From Zoogloeaceae bacterium (GTDB lineage: Bacteria; Pseudomonadota; Gammaproteobacteria; Burkholderiales; Rhodocyclaceae), in the NCBI GenBank assembly GCA_016791025.1, contig JAEUNX010000085.1:1-39290 (forward strand): a stretch of DNA of 39,290 nucleotides. Direction: 5' to 3'. Numbering within the stretch: the stretch's first letter is position 1; the number at the start of each line of letters is the position of its first letter. The translations under genes and the position numbers were made by a program. A model generated the notes under the pieces. The model was not told the origin of the DNA and searched no databases. It saw nothing but the letters and a program-made list of their open reading frames with translations. Below, in pieces: positions 7,854-16,179 of the stretch.

Positions 7854-8581
7854 ACGCGGCCAACGAGATCTGGGTCTACCTCGCGGCCTCGCCCCTTATT
7901 TGGCTGGCCCTGACCCTGGTGGTGTATCGCGGCGCCCAGGAGGTTCAGCGTCGGGGGGGCGGGCACCCCATATTGAATCCAGTCCTGATTTCGGTCGCCG
8001 TGCTGGTGGTGATCTTGACGCTGACCCAGACGCCGTATGCACGCTACTTCGATGGTGCCCAGTTCGTCCATTTTCTGCTCGGGCCTGCCACTGTCGCCCT
8101 GGCGGTGCCCCTGCATGGTCAATTGTCCCGCCTCGTCGCGCTTTGGCGGCCCCTGGCGATTGCGCTGGCGGCGGGTTCCCTGGCGGCGGCGCTTTCCGCC
8201 TATGCGATCGCAGGATTGATGGGCGCCAGCCTGGCGACCCAGCTATCCCTGGCACCCAAATCGGTCACCACACCGATTGCCATGGGAATCGCAGAACGCC
8301 TCGGCGGACTGCCCTCCCTCACCGCAGTGCTCGTCATTCTGACCGGCATTCTGGGCGCCGTAGCCGGCGATGGCCTGTTGAAGCGGCTTCGCGTGACCGA
8401 TGACGCAAGTATCGGCTTTGCCCTGGGCGTGGCCTCCCATGGCATCGGGACTGCCCGTGCGTTTCAAATTTCCGAGACAGCCGGCGCCTTCGCGGCCCTC
8501 GCCATGGGATTGAATGGGCTCCTCACCTCGATCGCCCTCCCCCTGTTACTTCCCTGGATTGCGCGCCTGCTCGGACATTGA
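7850..8581 (+). CDS. LrgB/CidB-family membrane protein
   Basis: A 243-residue polytopic membrane protein, the partner of the LrgA-like protein before it. Family landmarks are LGPATVALAVPL, LAPKSVTTPIAMGIAERLGG and the late SHGIGTARAFQ. About seven to eight helices are visible and the length is normal for LrgB. The start codon overlaps the previous stop by ATGA. It converges with the pilus cluster, with only four bases between the two stops. Confidence 0.9.
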   Translation: MNAANEIWVYLAASPLIWLALTLVVYRGAQEVQRRGGGHPILNPVLISVAVLVVILTLTQTPYARYFDGAQFVHFLLGPATVALAVPLHGQLSRLVALWRPLAIALAAGSLAAALSAYAIAGLMGASLATQLSLAPKSVTTPIAMGIAERLGGLPSLTAVLVILTGILGAVAGDGLLKRLRVTDDASIGFALGVASHGIGTARAFQISETAGAFAALAMGLNGLLTSIALPLLLPWIARLLGH

Positions 8582-8585
8582 GCCC

Positions 8586-9155
8586 TCAGCAGGGAGGCCA
8601 GGGCGCCCCAGCGTCTCCATGTTCCACGCATACCCGAACTCGCCCCAAACCAGCGACGATGATCCGGTAACGAGCCCCCACGCCGGATTCCAAAACCACG
8701 GTTCCGTTCGAGCCTTGGGCCGTTCCCCGCTGTGGCTCGAAGCGAACACACTCCACGCTCCCACATAGGCTGCCTGCAAACGTCGCCGAGGCCACCGAGA
8801 CGCCTGGAAACTGGTCACCCAAGGTTTCAGTGATTAATGCCCCGGGCGCCGGGCAGGCCACCCCACATCCGCATCCGAGCCCCCGGGAGAGCCCTGCGCA
8901 CCACGGTTGGCTTGGGTTGATGCTGAAATAGACCGGCACATTTTGCTTCAACGCCTCGGATCGCCCCCATTGCAGGGCCGCCCGCAAACCTTCCACGGCA
9001 CCACGTCCTCGTTGGCGTGCAATTGATTCCTGCATGAAGGGAACGCCCAACGAAACCAGAATCGCCAAAACGAGGATAGACACCAGTAGCTCTGCCAGAG
9101 AATACCCAAAAACTTCGCGAAGTCCCTTCATGATCGCAAGCCCGAACAATGCCAT
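8586..9155 (-). CDS. GspH/FimT-family minor pseudopilin (second copy)
   Basis: A prepilin-like protein of 189 residues from ATG 9155, or 181 from ATG 9131. The prepilin peptidase site is VFG/YSLAELLVSILVLAILVSLGVPF, with Glu at +5, followed by a pseudopilin helix and a cysteine-rich globular part (CAGLSRGLGCGCGVACPAPG). Such minor pilins prime type IV pilus assembly. A terminator and a strong promoter separate it from the pilE-like gene, so it is its own transcription unit. Neither ATG has a Shine-Dalgarno; the promoter places the expected transcript start at about 9155-9157, so translation from 9155 would be leaderless. The longer frame upstream of 9155 runs across the promoter and is not likely coding. 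Confidence 0.8.
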   Translation of the reverse strand: MALFGLAIMKGLREVFGYSLAELLVSILVLAILVSLGVPFMQESIARQRGRGAVEGLRAALQWGRSEALKQNVPVYFSINPSQPWCAGLSRGLGCGCGVACPAPGALITETLGDQFPGVSVASATFAGSLCGSVECVRFEPQRGTAQGSNGTVVLESGVGARYRIIVAGLGRVRVCVEHGDAGAPWPPC

Positions 9156-9162
9156 ACGGTTA

Positions 9163-9191
9163 TCTATATAGCATTGCCCACCACCTGCCAA
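9163..9191 (-). promoter_or_regulatory. Sigma-70 promoter of the distal fimT gene
   Basis: On the minus strand: TTGGCA (9191-9186), 17 bases, TATAGA (9168-9163). It lies between the terminator of the pilE-like gene and the ATG at 9155, so close that the transcript should begin at or within a base or two of that ATG. Confidence 0.65.
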
Positions 9192-9213
9192 GTGGGGAAT
9201 CTGACCCGATGCG

Positions 9214-9240
9214 AAAAAGAAAGGGCGCCCTTGGGCGCCC
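9214..9240 (-). terminator. Rho-independent terminator after the pilE-like gene
   Basis: On the minus strand two GGGCGCCC arms (9240-9233, 9230-9223) with an AA loop are followed by TTTCTTTTT (9222-9214). It lies 29 bases past the pilE-like stop and inside no real gene. Confidence 0.88.
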
Positions 9241-9268
9241 CTGAGTGACCAACGCACTTTTGTACTGG

Positions 9269-9715
9269 CTACCAGCAGCCGGCAGGTCCCTTCGTCACCA
9301 CCCCGTTATTGACCGCCAAGGTCAAAGGGCTGCACGCCGTATCCGAGTTCTGGTTGCCCTTGGTGGTTGGGGTCGCACTTAGCGTAAAGGCCGTTGCGGT
9401 CGCGCCGGCGGTAATAGCCACCGTGTAATAGCCTTCCGTCGAACCGTTGCTGGTAATTCCCAATCCCCCTGCCCCCAGGGTACTGGTATAGGCTGGATTA
9501 TTCGTGCGGAACTTTTCCTCCTCCACCTGGATACGAAGCAAGAACTCCTTGCCGTCCGAACGGCGGGCCTTGCGCACATAGTCCTTGTAGGCCGGAATAC
9601 CCAACCCAGCGAGCACCCCGACCACGATGACGACGATCATCAATTCGATGAGCGTAAAACCAGCGACCTTCCTGCTCATCGCCCTTTGCCCCCTGTTCCT
9701 AAGGTTTGCCGCCAT
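9269..9715 (-). CDS. pilE: Type IV pilin, PilE-like (minor pilin)
   Basis: A 148-residue type IV prepilin. The cleavage site KVAG/FTLIELMIVVIVVGVLAGLGIPAYKDYVRKARRSD is classic, with Glu at +5. The C-terminus holds a disulfide-loop pair (SDTACSPL ... GPAGCW), as in PilE/PilA. The ATG at 9715 has GAGG five bases upstream and gives a 19-residue leader; ATG 9679 would give the more usual 7-residue leader but has a poorer ribosome site. It follows the PilV-like gene by 44 bases in the minor pilin operon and is closed by a terminator. In this context it is more likely the PilE minor pilin than the major subunit. Confidence 0.88.
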   Translation of the reverse strand: MAANLRNRGQRAMSRKVAGFTLIELMIVVIVVGVLAGLGIPAYKDYVRKARRSDGKEFLLRIQVEEEKFRTNNPAYTSTLGAGGLGITSNGSTEGYYTVAITAGATATAFTLSATPTTKGNQNSDTACSPLTLAVNNGVVTKGPAGCW

Positions 9716-9759
9716 ACCAACCTCGTCCTTTGCCTCGGCTTAGTCAAATTCCCGTGACG

Positions 9760-11463
9760 TCACGGGCAACTGGAGGAATCCTTTGCCACCGTCACATTCT
9801 GGGTCACAGTGATGTCGGTCACCGTCTGGTCGGTAAACACCACGGTGTCAGAGCCTGCGGTGACAACGCCCGGGCCGCTGGCCCCACTGGCGCACATCGT
9901 CCCACCGGACTGCCTGACGGTCATGGTGTCACTCCAGGAAGCTCCCGTCCAACCGGTCAGGCCAATCAAGCAGGAATATGGTTGCGTAACGACCCCGGTG
10001 GTGAGATCGGTCGTCGGAGTGCCGAGGGTGCATGTCCCCGAACCCATGCCGACGCCGGGATCAACCGGAGAAGTCAGTTGGGGTACCAATACCGGAACCG
10101 GGGTAGTCGTCCCGGTAGCCGGCAGCAACGTGACATTGCCACTCACATTAATTTGGACAAGGACCGTTCCGACGTTGGGAAGGGGGCTTGGGCAGGACGA
10201 ACTCAGGCAAAAGAACCGGCCCTGGTTCCCCGTGAATGGGTTCGACGGATGGGTGACCACAGAGAGCGGCGTTGCACAGTCGGTGTCGGTTGCCGATCCA
10301 TTGATGATCGTCAGCAGAAAATTATGGTTCGTCAGCGTGGCCGCCGTGTAGCTCCCATCCGAGGCGATCCCGATACCGGTAGACTCGTAAATCCCGCTGG
10401 CGATAGTCTTATAGCCTCGGTACATCCGGGTCGCCAAAAGCGCTGGCTTACGGGTCGTACTGGTGGATTCCGTACTTGAAACCCCCGGGTCCCCCAGGCA
10501 AACGCGTTCCTTGGTCTGGGTGCTATCGACCCGCAAGATGCCCACGTTTCCATACCAACCGGCACCGATATAGCAGCGGTAATCAAAATATTTGTATTTT
10601 TTGGAACTGTTGGAGGTATCGACTATTTCCGCGATCGGGCTCGTTATGATTTTGGAGCAGTAAGCCGCATCGGAAACTGAAACAAAGATTTCCTTGGTAG
10701 CGACCTTTCCATTGGCGGAGAACCCGCTGTTGGGATCAGTAACGTACATGCCATCGTCGATGTACACCCGGCCGGTGACGATGCTGAATTGCTCATTGAG
10801 GCCGGTCCCTGTCAGCAGCACATTTCCCGAGGGATCGACCAGCCGATAGTACCCATCCGCGCCATGCTGCATGCGCAGTCCGTCCGGCATCTGGGACACG
10901 CTGTTATCCACAGTGGTGGTGCCCTTGCCCACGTAGGCACGGCCTGTGGGCGGCTTGGCGAAGGCCTGGGCGGCTGAACCTCCGCCGGTCTCGGCAAAGG
11001 CCACACTCTTGAGGGGGCTATCCCAGGCCACCACACTCTGCAAGCTGACATTTTGTACTGTCCCGGTACCATCTGCCCAAAGCACAGACACCTGAATCTG
11101 CGTGTTGATGGCTGTACCGAGCTTGCACCATACCCGGGTAAATGCCGCAAGAGGGCTGGACGGCGTATCTTTTTGACTAGTCGGGGCGCCGGTACTGCAA
11201 TCCGTTGTGAGTGACGTCACCATGCTTCCATAGTCTTGGCTGGTGGTTTCGTTCTCGACCAACTGATTGCGCAATTCCTCGATCTTTTGCTCAGCCAGAG
11301 CCACGGCTTCGGCGCGAACTTTGGCCACGCCTGACGTCGCGACCAGGTAGGCATTCAGCTTGGCAATGCCGAGCAACCCGAGGGACAACACCACCAGCGA
11401 AACCATGGCTTCCAGGAGGCTGATGCCGCGCTGACGCCGTGAACGGATGGGAAGGCTCTTCAT
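9760..11463 (-). CDS. pilV: PilV-like minor pilin with very long C-terminal region
   Basis: A 567-residue protein whose N-terminus, RQRG/ISLLEAMVSLVVLSLGLLGIAKLNAYL, is that of PilV-type prepilins and the PilV modification family. Normal PilV proteins are roughly 150-220 residues. Here about 400 extra residues follow, rich in Ser/Thr/Gly with scattered cysteines (YCSKI, DYRCYIG, RVCLGD, DTDCATP, FFCLSSSCPSP). The section GYYRLVDPSGNVLL ... GRVYIDDGMYVTDPNSGF looks like beta-rich surface domain. The start at 11463 has AAGGA six bases upstream; the longer TTG frame is rejected. It lies between pilX and the pilE-like gene, where PilY1 would often be found, so it may provide the pilus-tip function. 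Confidence 0.75.
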   Translation of the reverse strand: MKSLPIRSRRQRGISLLEAMVSLVVLSLGLLGIAKLNAYLVATSGVAKVRAEAVALAEQKIEELRNQLVENETTSQDYGSMVTSLTTDCSTGAPTSQKDTPSSPLAAFTRVWCKLGTAINTQIQVSVLWADGTGTVQNVSLQSVVAWDSPLKSVAFAETGGGSAAQAFAKPPTGRAYVGKGTTTVDNSVSQMPDGLRMQHGADGYYRLVDPSGNVLLTGTGLNEQFSIVTGRVYIDDGMYVTDPNSGFSANGKVATKEIFVSVSDAAYCSKIITSPIAEIVDTSNSSKKYKYFDYRCYIGAGWYGNVGILRVDSTQTKERVCLGDPGVSSTESTSTTRKPALLATRMYRGYKTIASGIYESTGIGIASDGSYTAATLTNHNFLLTIINGSATDTDCATPLSVVTHPSNPFTGNQGRFFCLSSSCPSPLPNVGTVLVQINVSGNVTLLPATGTTTPVPVLVPQLTSPVDPGVGMGSGTCTLGTPTTDLTTGVVTQPYSCLIGLTGWTGASWSDTMTVRQSGGTMCASGASGPGVVTAGSDTVVFTDQTVTDITVTQNVTVAKDSSSCP

Positions 11464-11487
11464 GACCAATCCTTCTTCACAAAGCAA

Positions 11488-12735
11488 TTAGAAATCCCGC
11501 CAGGTACCTGGCATCGACGACCATTTACCCAGGTCATCCAGGTTCTCAAACACCTTTGGGTAATAGATGATGTTGGGCGCGCCGTTTGAGCTGACGGACC
11601 CTTCCACGACCATGGAACCGAAAATATTGGGGCTCCCGCCCCCGGTCACGTTGCCGGTGACATAAAGCAGCCCGTAGAAATCGTTGCTGGCGTTGAGTTG
11701 CAAGTCGCCATTCACTACCAGCACCACCGGGCCATTGAGGGTGCCGATGTTCTGATTCAAGGTGAAGGTATCCCCCGCCGGCACATCCACCCAATACACC
11801 TGCGGCGTGGCGAAGGCACCGCTCACGCCGGCCTGGGCATTGGTGAGGACCTTGTCGGCCGAGGCCTTGTACATTCCCGGCGACATGCCGAAAAAGTTCG
11901 CAAAGAATTGGGCGTCGTTGAGATTGGACAGGGTGGTATCCGAAGCCACCACGTCCGGCCCCGCCAGTCCGCTGGTGGTGGTGCAAACGAGGTTGTTACC
12001 CGCGCCGCAGCCAGAGTTGCCTTGCACCGCCGACGCCAGATCCGATGGGGTCGTCTCGTAGGAAGTCTGATAGGTGGTGGAAGGGTTGCGCACCATGGTT
12101 TTCCCGGTCGCGCTGGAGGAAGTCAGGGAGGCACCGGTCCAGGTGGTCAAATTGTTGAAGTAGTTCACCACCGTGGCATTGCCCCCGACGTTGACACCAC
12201 CTTTGGATATCAATGGATTCGACGGGGCATTGGGCACGGGCCCCAGTTTGCCGATGTAGGTGACGATGCGTTGAATGCTGGTGTTGTCGTCGCTCCAGCC
12301 GCAGGCAACGAGCCAGCTCTGGGCTGCGGTGGCAACTGGTGCGGTGCACGCGAGGGCTGCGGGGGCCGCCGGGCAAGTTGGGAGTGCCGCATTGCCAAGT
12401 GTGCCGTTGCAATAGACGGCCTGGTAGCTCCCCTTTGGGCTGGCGCCCAGGCCCCCGGTGTTGGGCGCCACACTCAGGTCATTGCCCGCGTTCAACCCCG
12501 CCAGCGCTGCATCGACCCCCGCCTGCGCGGCCGCCAGCGCCTGCTTCATGCGGACCTCATTGGCCGACATGCGCTGCTCGGTCACCGTAGTCTGGGACGT
12601 ATATAGCACCACCAAAGTCGCGGCGATCAGCAGCACCATGGAAACCAACAGGGTCGCGGCCCCACGCTGGCTTGTCCCTCGGGACGGAAACGGCATCTGC
12701 CCGCGAGAATCAGGGCTTGTTGTAGATGCGATCAT
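11488..12735 (-). CDS. pilX: PilX-type minor pilin/assembly protein
   Basis: A 415-residue protein with the PilX N-terminal domain: QRGAATLLVSMVLLIAATLVVLYTSQTTVTEQRMSANEVRMKQALAAAQAGVDAAL. The first segment is a pilin-like membrane helix without the canonical Glu+5. The middle is Gly/Ala/Ser/Thr-rich with cysteines. The last 100 residues (VVLVVNGDLQLNASNDFYGLLYVTGNVTGGGSPNIFGSMVVEGSVSS) read like short beta-helix repeats. It primes or modulates type IV pilus assembly at the inner membrane and pilus tip. ATG 12735 overlaps the end of pilW by 26 bases; an internal ATG at 12696 is a possible alternative. Confidence 0.85.
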   Translation of the reverse strand: MIASTTSPDSRGQMPFPSRGTSQRGAATLLVSMVLLIAATLVVLYTSQTTVTEQRMSANEVRMKQALAAAQAGVDAALAGLNAGNDLSVAPNTGGLGASPKGSYQAVYCNGTLGNAALPTCPAAPAALACTAPVATAAQSWLVACGWSDDNTSIQRIVTYIGKLGPVPNAPSNPLISKGGVNVGGNATVVNYFNNLTTWTGASLTSSSATGKTMVRNPSTTYQTSYETTPSDLASAVQGNSGCGAGNNLVCTTTSGLAGPDVVASDTTLSNLNDAQFFANFFGMSPGMYKASADKVLTNAQAGVSGAFATPQVYWVDVPAGDTFTLNQNIGTLNGPVVLVVNGDLQLNASNDFYGLLYVTGNVTGGGSPNIFGSMVVEGSVSSNGAPNIIYYPKVFENLDDLGKWSSMPGTWRDF

Positions 12736-13522
12736 TGCGAACCTGCACTTCCTGGGAAATGGTGGCCTGAATTGCGGTATCCGCCGCCGCGGTCCCTGAC
12801 AGCGTGACGTGGATTTCTCGCGTGTCGACCAGTTGACTACCTGCAGCCGTCAGGGCGAAAGCCCCACGGACAACCGTGACCGCACCAGCGTTAGCGGTGA
12901 CGGCTGCCGCGCTCACGGCTGCATCACAAGCTGGAATGGTGGGTTGGGGTGAAGCTGAATTGAGCTTCCAGCCGTTGCCCGCGGTGAAATCCATGCACTG
13001 GGAGCCTTCGGTGGAAAACGTCAGGGCCGTGACGGTCACCGCATTGGGGTCCGTCAGGGTCTCCCAGCTGCCATCGTTGCAGTTATTGGTGACGGTGCCT
13101 TGCCGCCGCATCTGGACCGCACCGTTGGAAATGCGAAATCCGACGTACTCGGTCGCATCGACGACGCCCCAGTTCGCTAGATCGTAGGTAAATAGAATGC
13201 AGGTGCCGTTGGTGAGCACGCGAAGGTCAGTTTGACCCCCTCCTACCCCACGCTTGGCGAAAGCGTTGTCAGTGGATAACACAATGGTTCCCGCCGCATT
13301 CCACCCATTGAAGCCCGCCCGCCGGATCTCCCGCACCATGATGTCCATGGTGGATCGCAACTCTTGATTGAGCCGCGCGGTCCGCAACGCGGCGTTGCTA
13401 CCCCTGATCGTGGACGCATAAACCGCAATGACCGCGCCGAGGACGATCGAGCCCACCACAATGCCGATCATCAACTCAATAAGTGAGAGGCCGATCTGGC
13501 GGCCACGCCGACCCATCAACAT
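12710..13522 (-). CDS. pilW: PilW-family minor pilin
   Basis: A 270-residue protein starting MLMGRRGRQIG/LSLIELMIGIVVGSIVLGAVIAVYAST, a prepilin leader with Glu at +5. RTARLNQELRSTMDIMVREIRRAGFNGW is the signature stretch of PilW. It belongs to the priming complex of minor pilins. ATG 13522 is chosen for GGGAGG eight bases upstream; the longer frame starts at a TTG inside the previous gene. It overlaps the fimT stop by a few bases and the pilX start by 26, so the genes are translationally coupled. Confidence 0.88.
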   Translation of the reverse strand: MLMGRRGRQIGLSLIELMIGIVVGSIVLGAVIAVYASTIRGSNAALRTARLNQELRSTMDIMVREIRRAGFNGWNAAGTIVLSTDNAFAKRGVGGGQTDLRVLTNGTCILFTYDLANWGVVDATEYVGFRISNGAVQMRRQGTVTNNCNDGSWETLTDPNAVTVTALTFSTEGSQCMDFTAGNGWKLNSASPQPTIPACDAAVSAAAVTANAGAVTVVRGAFALTAAGSQLVDTREIHVTLSGTAAADTAIQATISQEVQVRNDRIYNKP

Positions 13523-14049
13523 GCTGGATACCTCCCGACCGCCGTCGCCCCCGCTGGCGTGCAAAGCTTGACCCGCCCCACCACGCCCACCTGGACTGCG
13601 AGTTGGTAAGCTCCAAGGGTCAGGGTGATCGTCTCATCGCCTGCGCCAACCGCGGGCGCACTCCGCAAGCCGCGGATGCCGTCGAAAGTGACGGTGGTGG
13701 CCGGCGTGGCGGCTATGGTTACGCCGGCGAAATTGCCCGCTGTGACGGTGGCATTGCCCGCCACGGCGACGGACCACGGAGAAGCCGTGGTAATCACCGC
13801 CGAGGTGTCCTGGGAGCGTTTGATGGCTTCGGAGCGGGCAAACTGCATCTGACCGTATATGGCCTCTGCCGCAGCAATGACTCGGCGCTTGCGCAGGGCA
13901 TCTTGCATGTTGGGGACCGCCAATGCGATGAGAATCGCCAGCACCACAACGGTAATGAGCATTTCGATGAGGGTAAATCCGTGGAGCCGAGCCGGGCCGA
14001 TGCCGCGCAACCGATCTCGTCGTCGAATACCGAGGTTTGTCGAATCCAT
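13516..14049 (-). CDS. fimT: FimT/FimU (GspH)-family minor pilin
   Basis: A 177-residue pseudopilin from ATG 14049. The leader ends ARLHG/FTLIEMLITVVVLAILIALAVPNMQDALRKRRVIAAAEAIYGQMQFARSEAIKRSQ, textbook GspH/FimT with Glu at +5. The leader is long (24 residues). It is the first gene of the minor pilin operon, 125 bases downstream of algR on the same strand. The stop overlaps the start of pilW. A GTG at 14073 could add eight residues but has no ribosome site. In Pseudomonas the equivalent fimU leads the minor pilin operon and is under AlgR control; here the regulator genes are next door. Confidence 0.87.
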   Translation of the reverse strand: MDSTNLGIRRRDRLRGIGPARLHGFTLIEMLITVVVLAILIALAVPNMQDALRKRRVIAAAEAIYGQMQFARSEAIKRSQDTSAVITTASPWSVAVAGNATVTAGNFAGVTIAATPATTVTFDGIRGLRSAPAVGAGDETITLTLGAYQLAVQVGVVGRVKLCTPAGATAVGRYPAC

Positions 14050-14174
14050 GAATCCCAATTCCAACTCTGGCACGCTAAGTTATTTCGGACGATCGCGAAT
14101 GACCACGAGGATCCGCCAAGCGGTGGAATTTCGCCGATAAGCGGTTCAAGGACTCCGGGATGGCCGGCAAAAAT

Positions 14175-14930
14175 TCACGCTGCCAGGGCCTTGCGGACTG
14201 TGGGCAACAGCCGGCGGCTCACCGCCAAGCGCTCGCTTCGCCCTGCAACGGCAATTTCCCACCGGCCTTGAGCAGCTGCATCAACCGGGTCGGCGATCTG
14301 AATCAACTCGACCAATGCGGCCCGGGCTACCAGGCAATTTCGGTGAATCCGAACAAATCGATCGCCCAATTCCGCCTCAAGACTCGCAAGCGAATCCTCG
14401 AGCAGATATTCCGCATCCAGGGTTCGAGCAACCGTGTATTTGTGATCGGCAATGAGATAAAGGACATCTTCGAGGGGAACCCTTAACAGCCGGCCACGCT
14501 CCGTCACCGTGAAATGACTCCGCCCCACCCCGGAACCCAGGCCTCCACCAGGCCCCTTGGCGATGACTCGGGTCAAGGCGGCGGCGAGACGAGCCCCCCG
14601 CACTGGTTTGACCAAGTAATCGGCCGCGGCCACATCGAACGCTTGAACGGCATATTCGTCGTAGGCGGTTGTGAAGATGACGGCAGGCCCGCCGCCGCGC
14701 CGTTCCAATTCTTGCGCGAGGCCAACACCATCTAGGACGGGCATGCGAACATCGACGAGGGCCACGTCAGCGGAGCAACTTTCGAGCATCGCCAAGGCCT
14801 CGCGGCCATTAGCCACCATACCCACCAATTCCGTGGGCACTTCGGCGGCAATATCGGCAAGGACATCCCGCAGGCGGGCCCTAGCCGGCGCTTCGTCGTC
14901 AACGATCAGGACTCGCAAGGGGGGCCCCAT
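14175..14930 (-). CDS. algR: LytTR response regulator, AlgR-type
   Basis: A 251-residue response regulator. The receiver domain (residues 1-120) shows LRVLIVDDEAPAR, phosphoacceptor Asp60 in VALVDVRMPVLDG, TTAYDEYAVQAFD and YLVKPV. The C-terminal LytTR DNA-binding domain (about 150-251) shows HFTVTERGRLLRVPLEDVLYLIADHKYTV and FVRIHRNCLVAR. The start ATG at 14930 overlaps the TGA of algZ, which fixes the start and shows coupling. In Pseudomonas AlgR with FimS/AlgZ activates the fimU-pilVWXY1Y2E operon; the minor pilin operon directly downstream here supports the same role. Genes hemC and hemD, common neighbours of algR, are not present in this window. Confidence 0.9.
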   Translation of the reverse strand: MGPPLRVLIVDDEAPARARLRDVLADIAAEVPTELVGMVANGREALAMLESCSADVALVDVRMPVLDGVGLAQELERRGGGPAVIFTTAYDEYAVQAFDVAAADYLVKPVRGARLAAALTRVIAKGPGGGLGSGVGRSHFTVTERGRLLRVPLEDVLYLIADHKYTVARTLDAEYLLEDSLASLEAELGDRFVRIHRNCLVARAALVELIQIADPVDAAAQGRWEIAVAGRSERLAVSRRLLPTVRKALAA

Positions 14931-15997
14931 CAGACCCCTCCCCGCCTGTATGGCAGGCGTACCTGCACGGAATACCAACCATCGCCTTCGCGAATCACCA
15001 GCTTCGCCTCAAGATCAAAAAACAGCATCAGGCGCTCCTTGAGGTTGGCCAAGGCCATGCGATTCCCGGGGGCTGGCACGGCATCACCCACATTTGCGAT
15101 AGGAACCGGGTTGACCACATCGATCAGGATGACATCCCCCGCTTTACGCAGGATGACCTCAACCCGCCCCCGCCGGCCAGACGGCTCGATGCCGTGGTAA
15201 ACGGCGTTTTCAAGCAAGGGTTGAAGCAAGAGGGGGGGTACCTGGGCGTCGCCCGGGCAGCCGTCATCCTTCCAGTCGACCTCAAGACGATCGCCAAGGC
15301 GCAAAAACTCGAGATCGAGGTAACGACGTCCTAGCGCAACTTCCTCGTCGAGCCTAACGAGCTCGCGGTTATCCCGCATCAAGACTCGAAAGAGATCTGC
15401 CAACTCCTCGAGGGCTCGCTCGGCCCGGCGGGGATCTTCACGCAGGATGCCCAGCACGCCATTGAGACTGTTGAAGAAAAAATGCGGGCGTATCCGGGCC
15501 GTCAGGGCCAATAGTCGCGCCTCGACTTGGGCGGGCGACTGGCGGTGGCTGCGGTAGGCAAAATAGGCCCAGGCCACCAGGACGGCCAAGGCTGCCCAAC
15601 CAAGGCACTGCCAGGATCGGATTCGCAATCCTTCCGGCAAAACCGCCATCCAAAGCCCGGCCGCAATCCACGCAAGTCCCAAAACACCTGACCAGGCGAC
15701 AAGCCCATGCCTGCTTCGCAAATAGGGCGCCACCCCCGCAGCCAGGAGCAAGGCAAAAAGCAGCGGCAACTCGGCACGCGCCACCAGCAGACCGATTTGG
15801 TCGGGAATCCCCGCAAGTTCGCTGGAAACCATGGCCGCCGTCAGCAACAGGAGAACATTGATGACGGCAATCGCCCGCAGGATGACGCCGAGATTGCGAA
15901 AATCTGGCACCGGGACCAATGGACCGAACGAATGCCATGGACCCGCCTCCGGCCCCATTTCGGAACCGGACGGGTCAGGCAACCTGGCGCGTCCCAT
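14930..15997 (-). CDS. algZ: LytS/AlgZ-type sensor histidine kinase
   Basis: A 355-residue sensor kinase, about the size of Pseudomonas FimS/AlgZ. The N-terminal half has four to five hydrophobic helices (LRAIAVINVLLLLTAAMV, LPLLFALLLAAGVAPYL and others) and no large periplasmic domain. The His-kinase motif is RIRPHFFFNSLNGVLGILREDP with His172; then come an ATPase N-box VPPLLLQPLLENAVYHGIEP and the G-region NRMALANLKERL. The start ATG 15997 has GAGGA seven bases upstream; the longer frame adds a non-conserved stretch. It is divergent from argH, as in many beta- and gammaproteobacteria, and coupled to algR. Confidence 0.9.
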   Translation of the reverse strand: MGRARLPDPSGSEMGPEAGPWHSFGPLVPVPDFRNLGVILRAIAVINVLLLLTAAMVSSELAGIPDQIGLLVARAELPLLFALLLAAGVAPYLRSRHGLVAWSGVLGLAWIAAGLWMAVLPEGLRIRSWQCLGWAALAVLVAWAYFAYRSHRQSPAQVEARLLALTARIRPHFFFNSLNGVLGILREDPRRAERALEELADLFRVLMRDNRELVRLDEEVALGRRYLDLEFLRLGDRLEVDWKDDGCPGDAQVPPLLLQPLLENAVYHGIEPSGRRGRVEVILRKAGDVILIDVVNPVPIANVGDAVPAPGNRMALANLKERLMLFFDLEAKLVIREGDGWYSVQVRLPYRRGGV

Positions 15998-16107
15998 TTT
16001 CAGATCCTCGGCCAAAGGCCCTCGATGCCCAGTCGCCATGGGCACCAGCGCCCCCACCACTTGCCACTTGTGTCCGTCGGGCCCAGCTCCATGCGCGGGC
16101 GGAAAAG

Positions 16108-16135
16108 CTGGAATGAAGAAGCATCCACGTATAAT
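16108..16135 (+). promoter_or_regulatory. Sigma-70 promoter of argH
   Basis: A perfect TATAAT (16130-16135) lies 44 bases before the argH ATG. The best -35 is CTGGAA (16108-16113) with a 16-base spacer, a partial match. It sits in the 182-base divergent region between argH and algZ. Confidence 0.6.
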
Positions 16136-16179
16136 CGCAGGATCGCTCCCCGCTTCTCCAGTCTCCGACGCCGTCTTTC

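Noticed and set aside
14050-14174. AlgR binding site upstream of fimT
   Set aside because: The best minus-strand candidate, CCGCTTATC, differs at two or more positions from the known AlgR core, too weak to list as a site.
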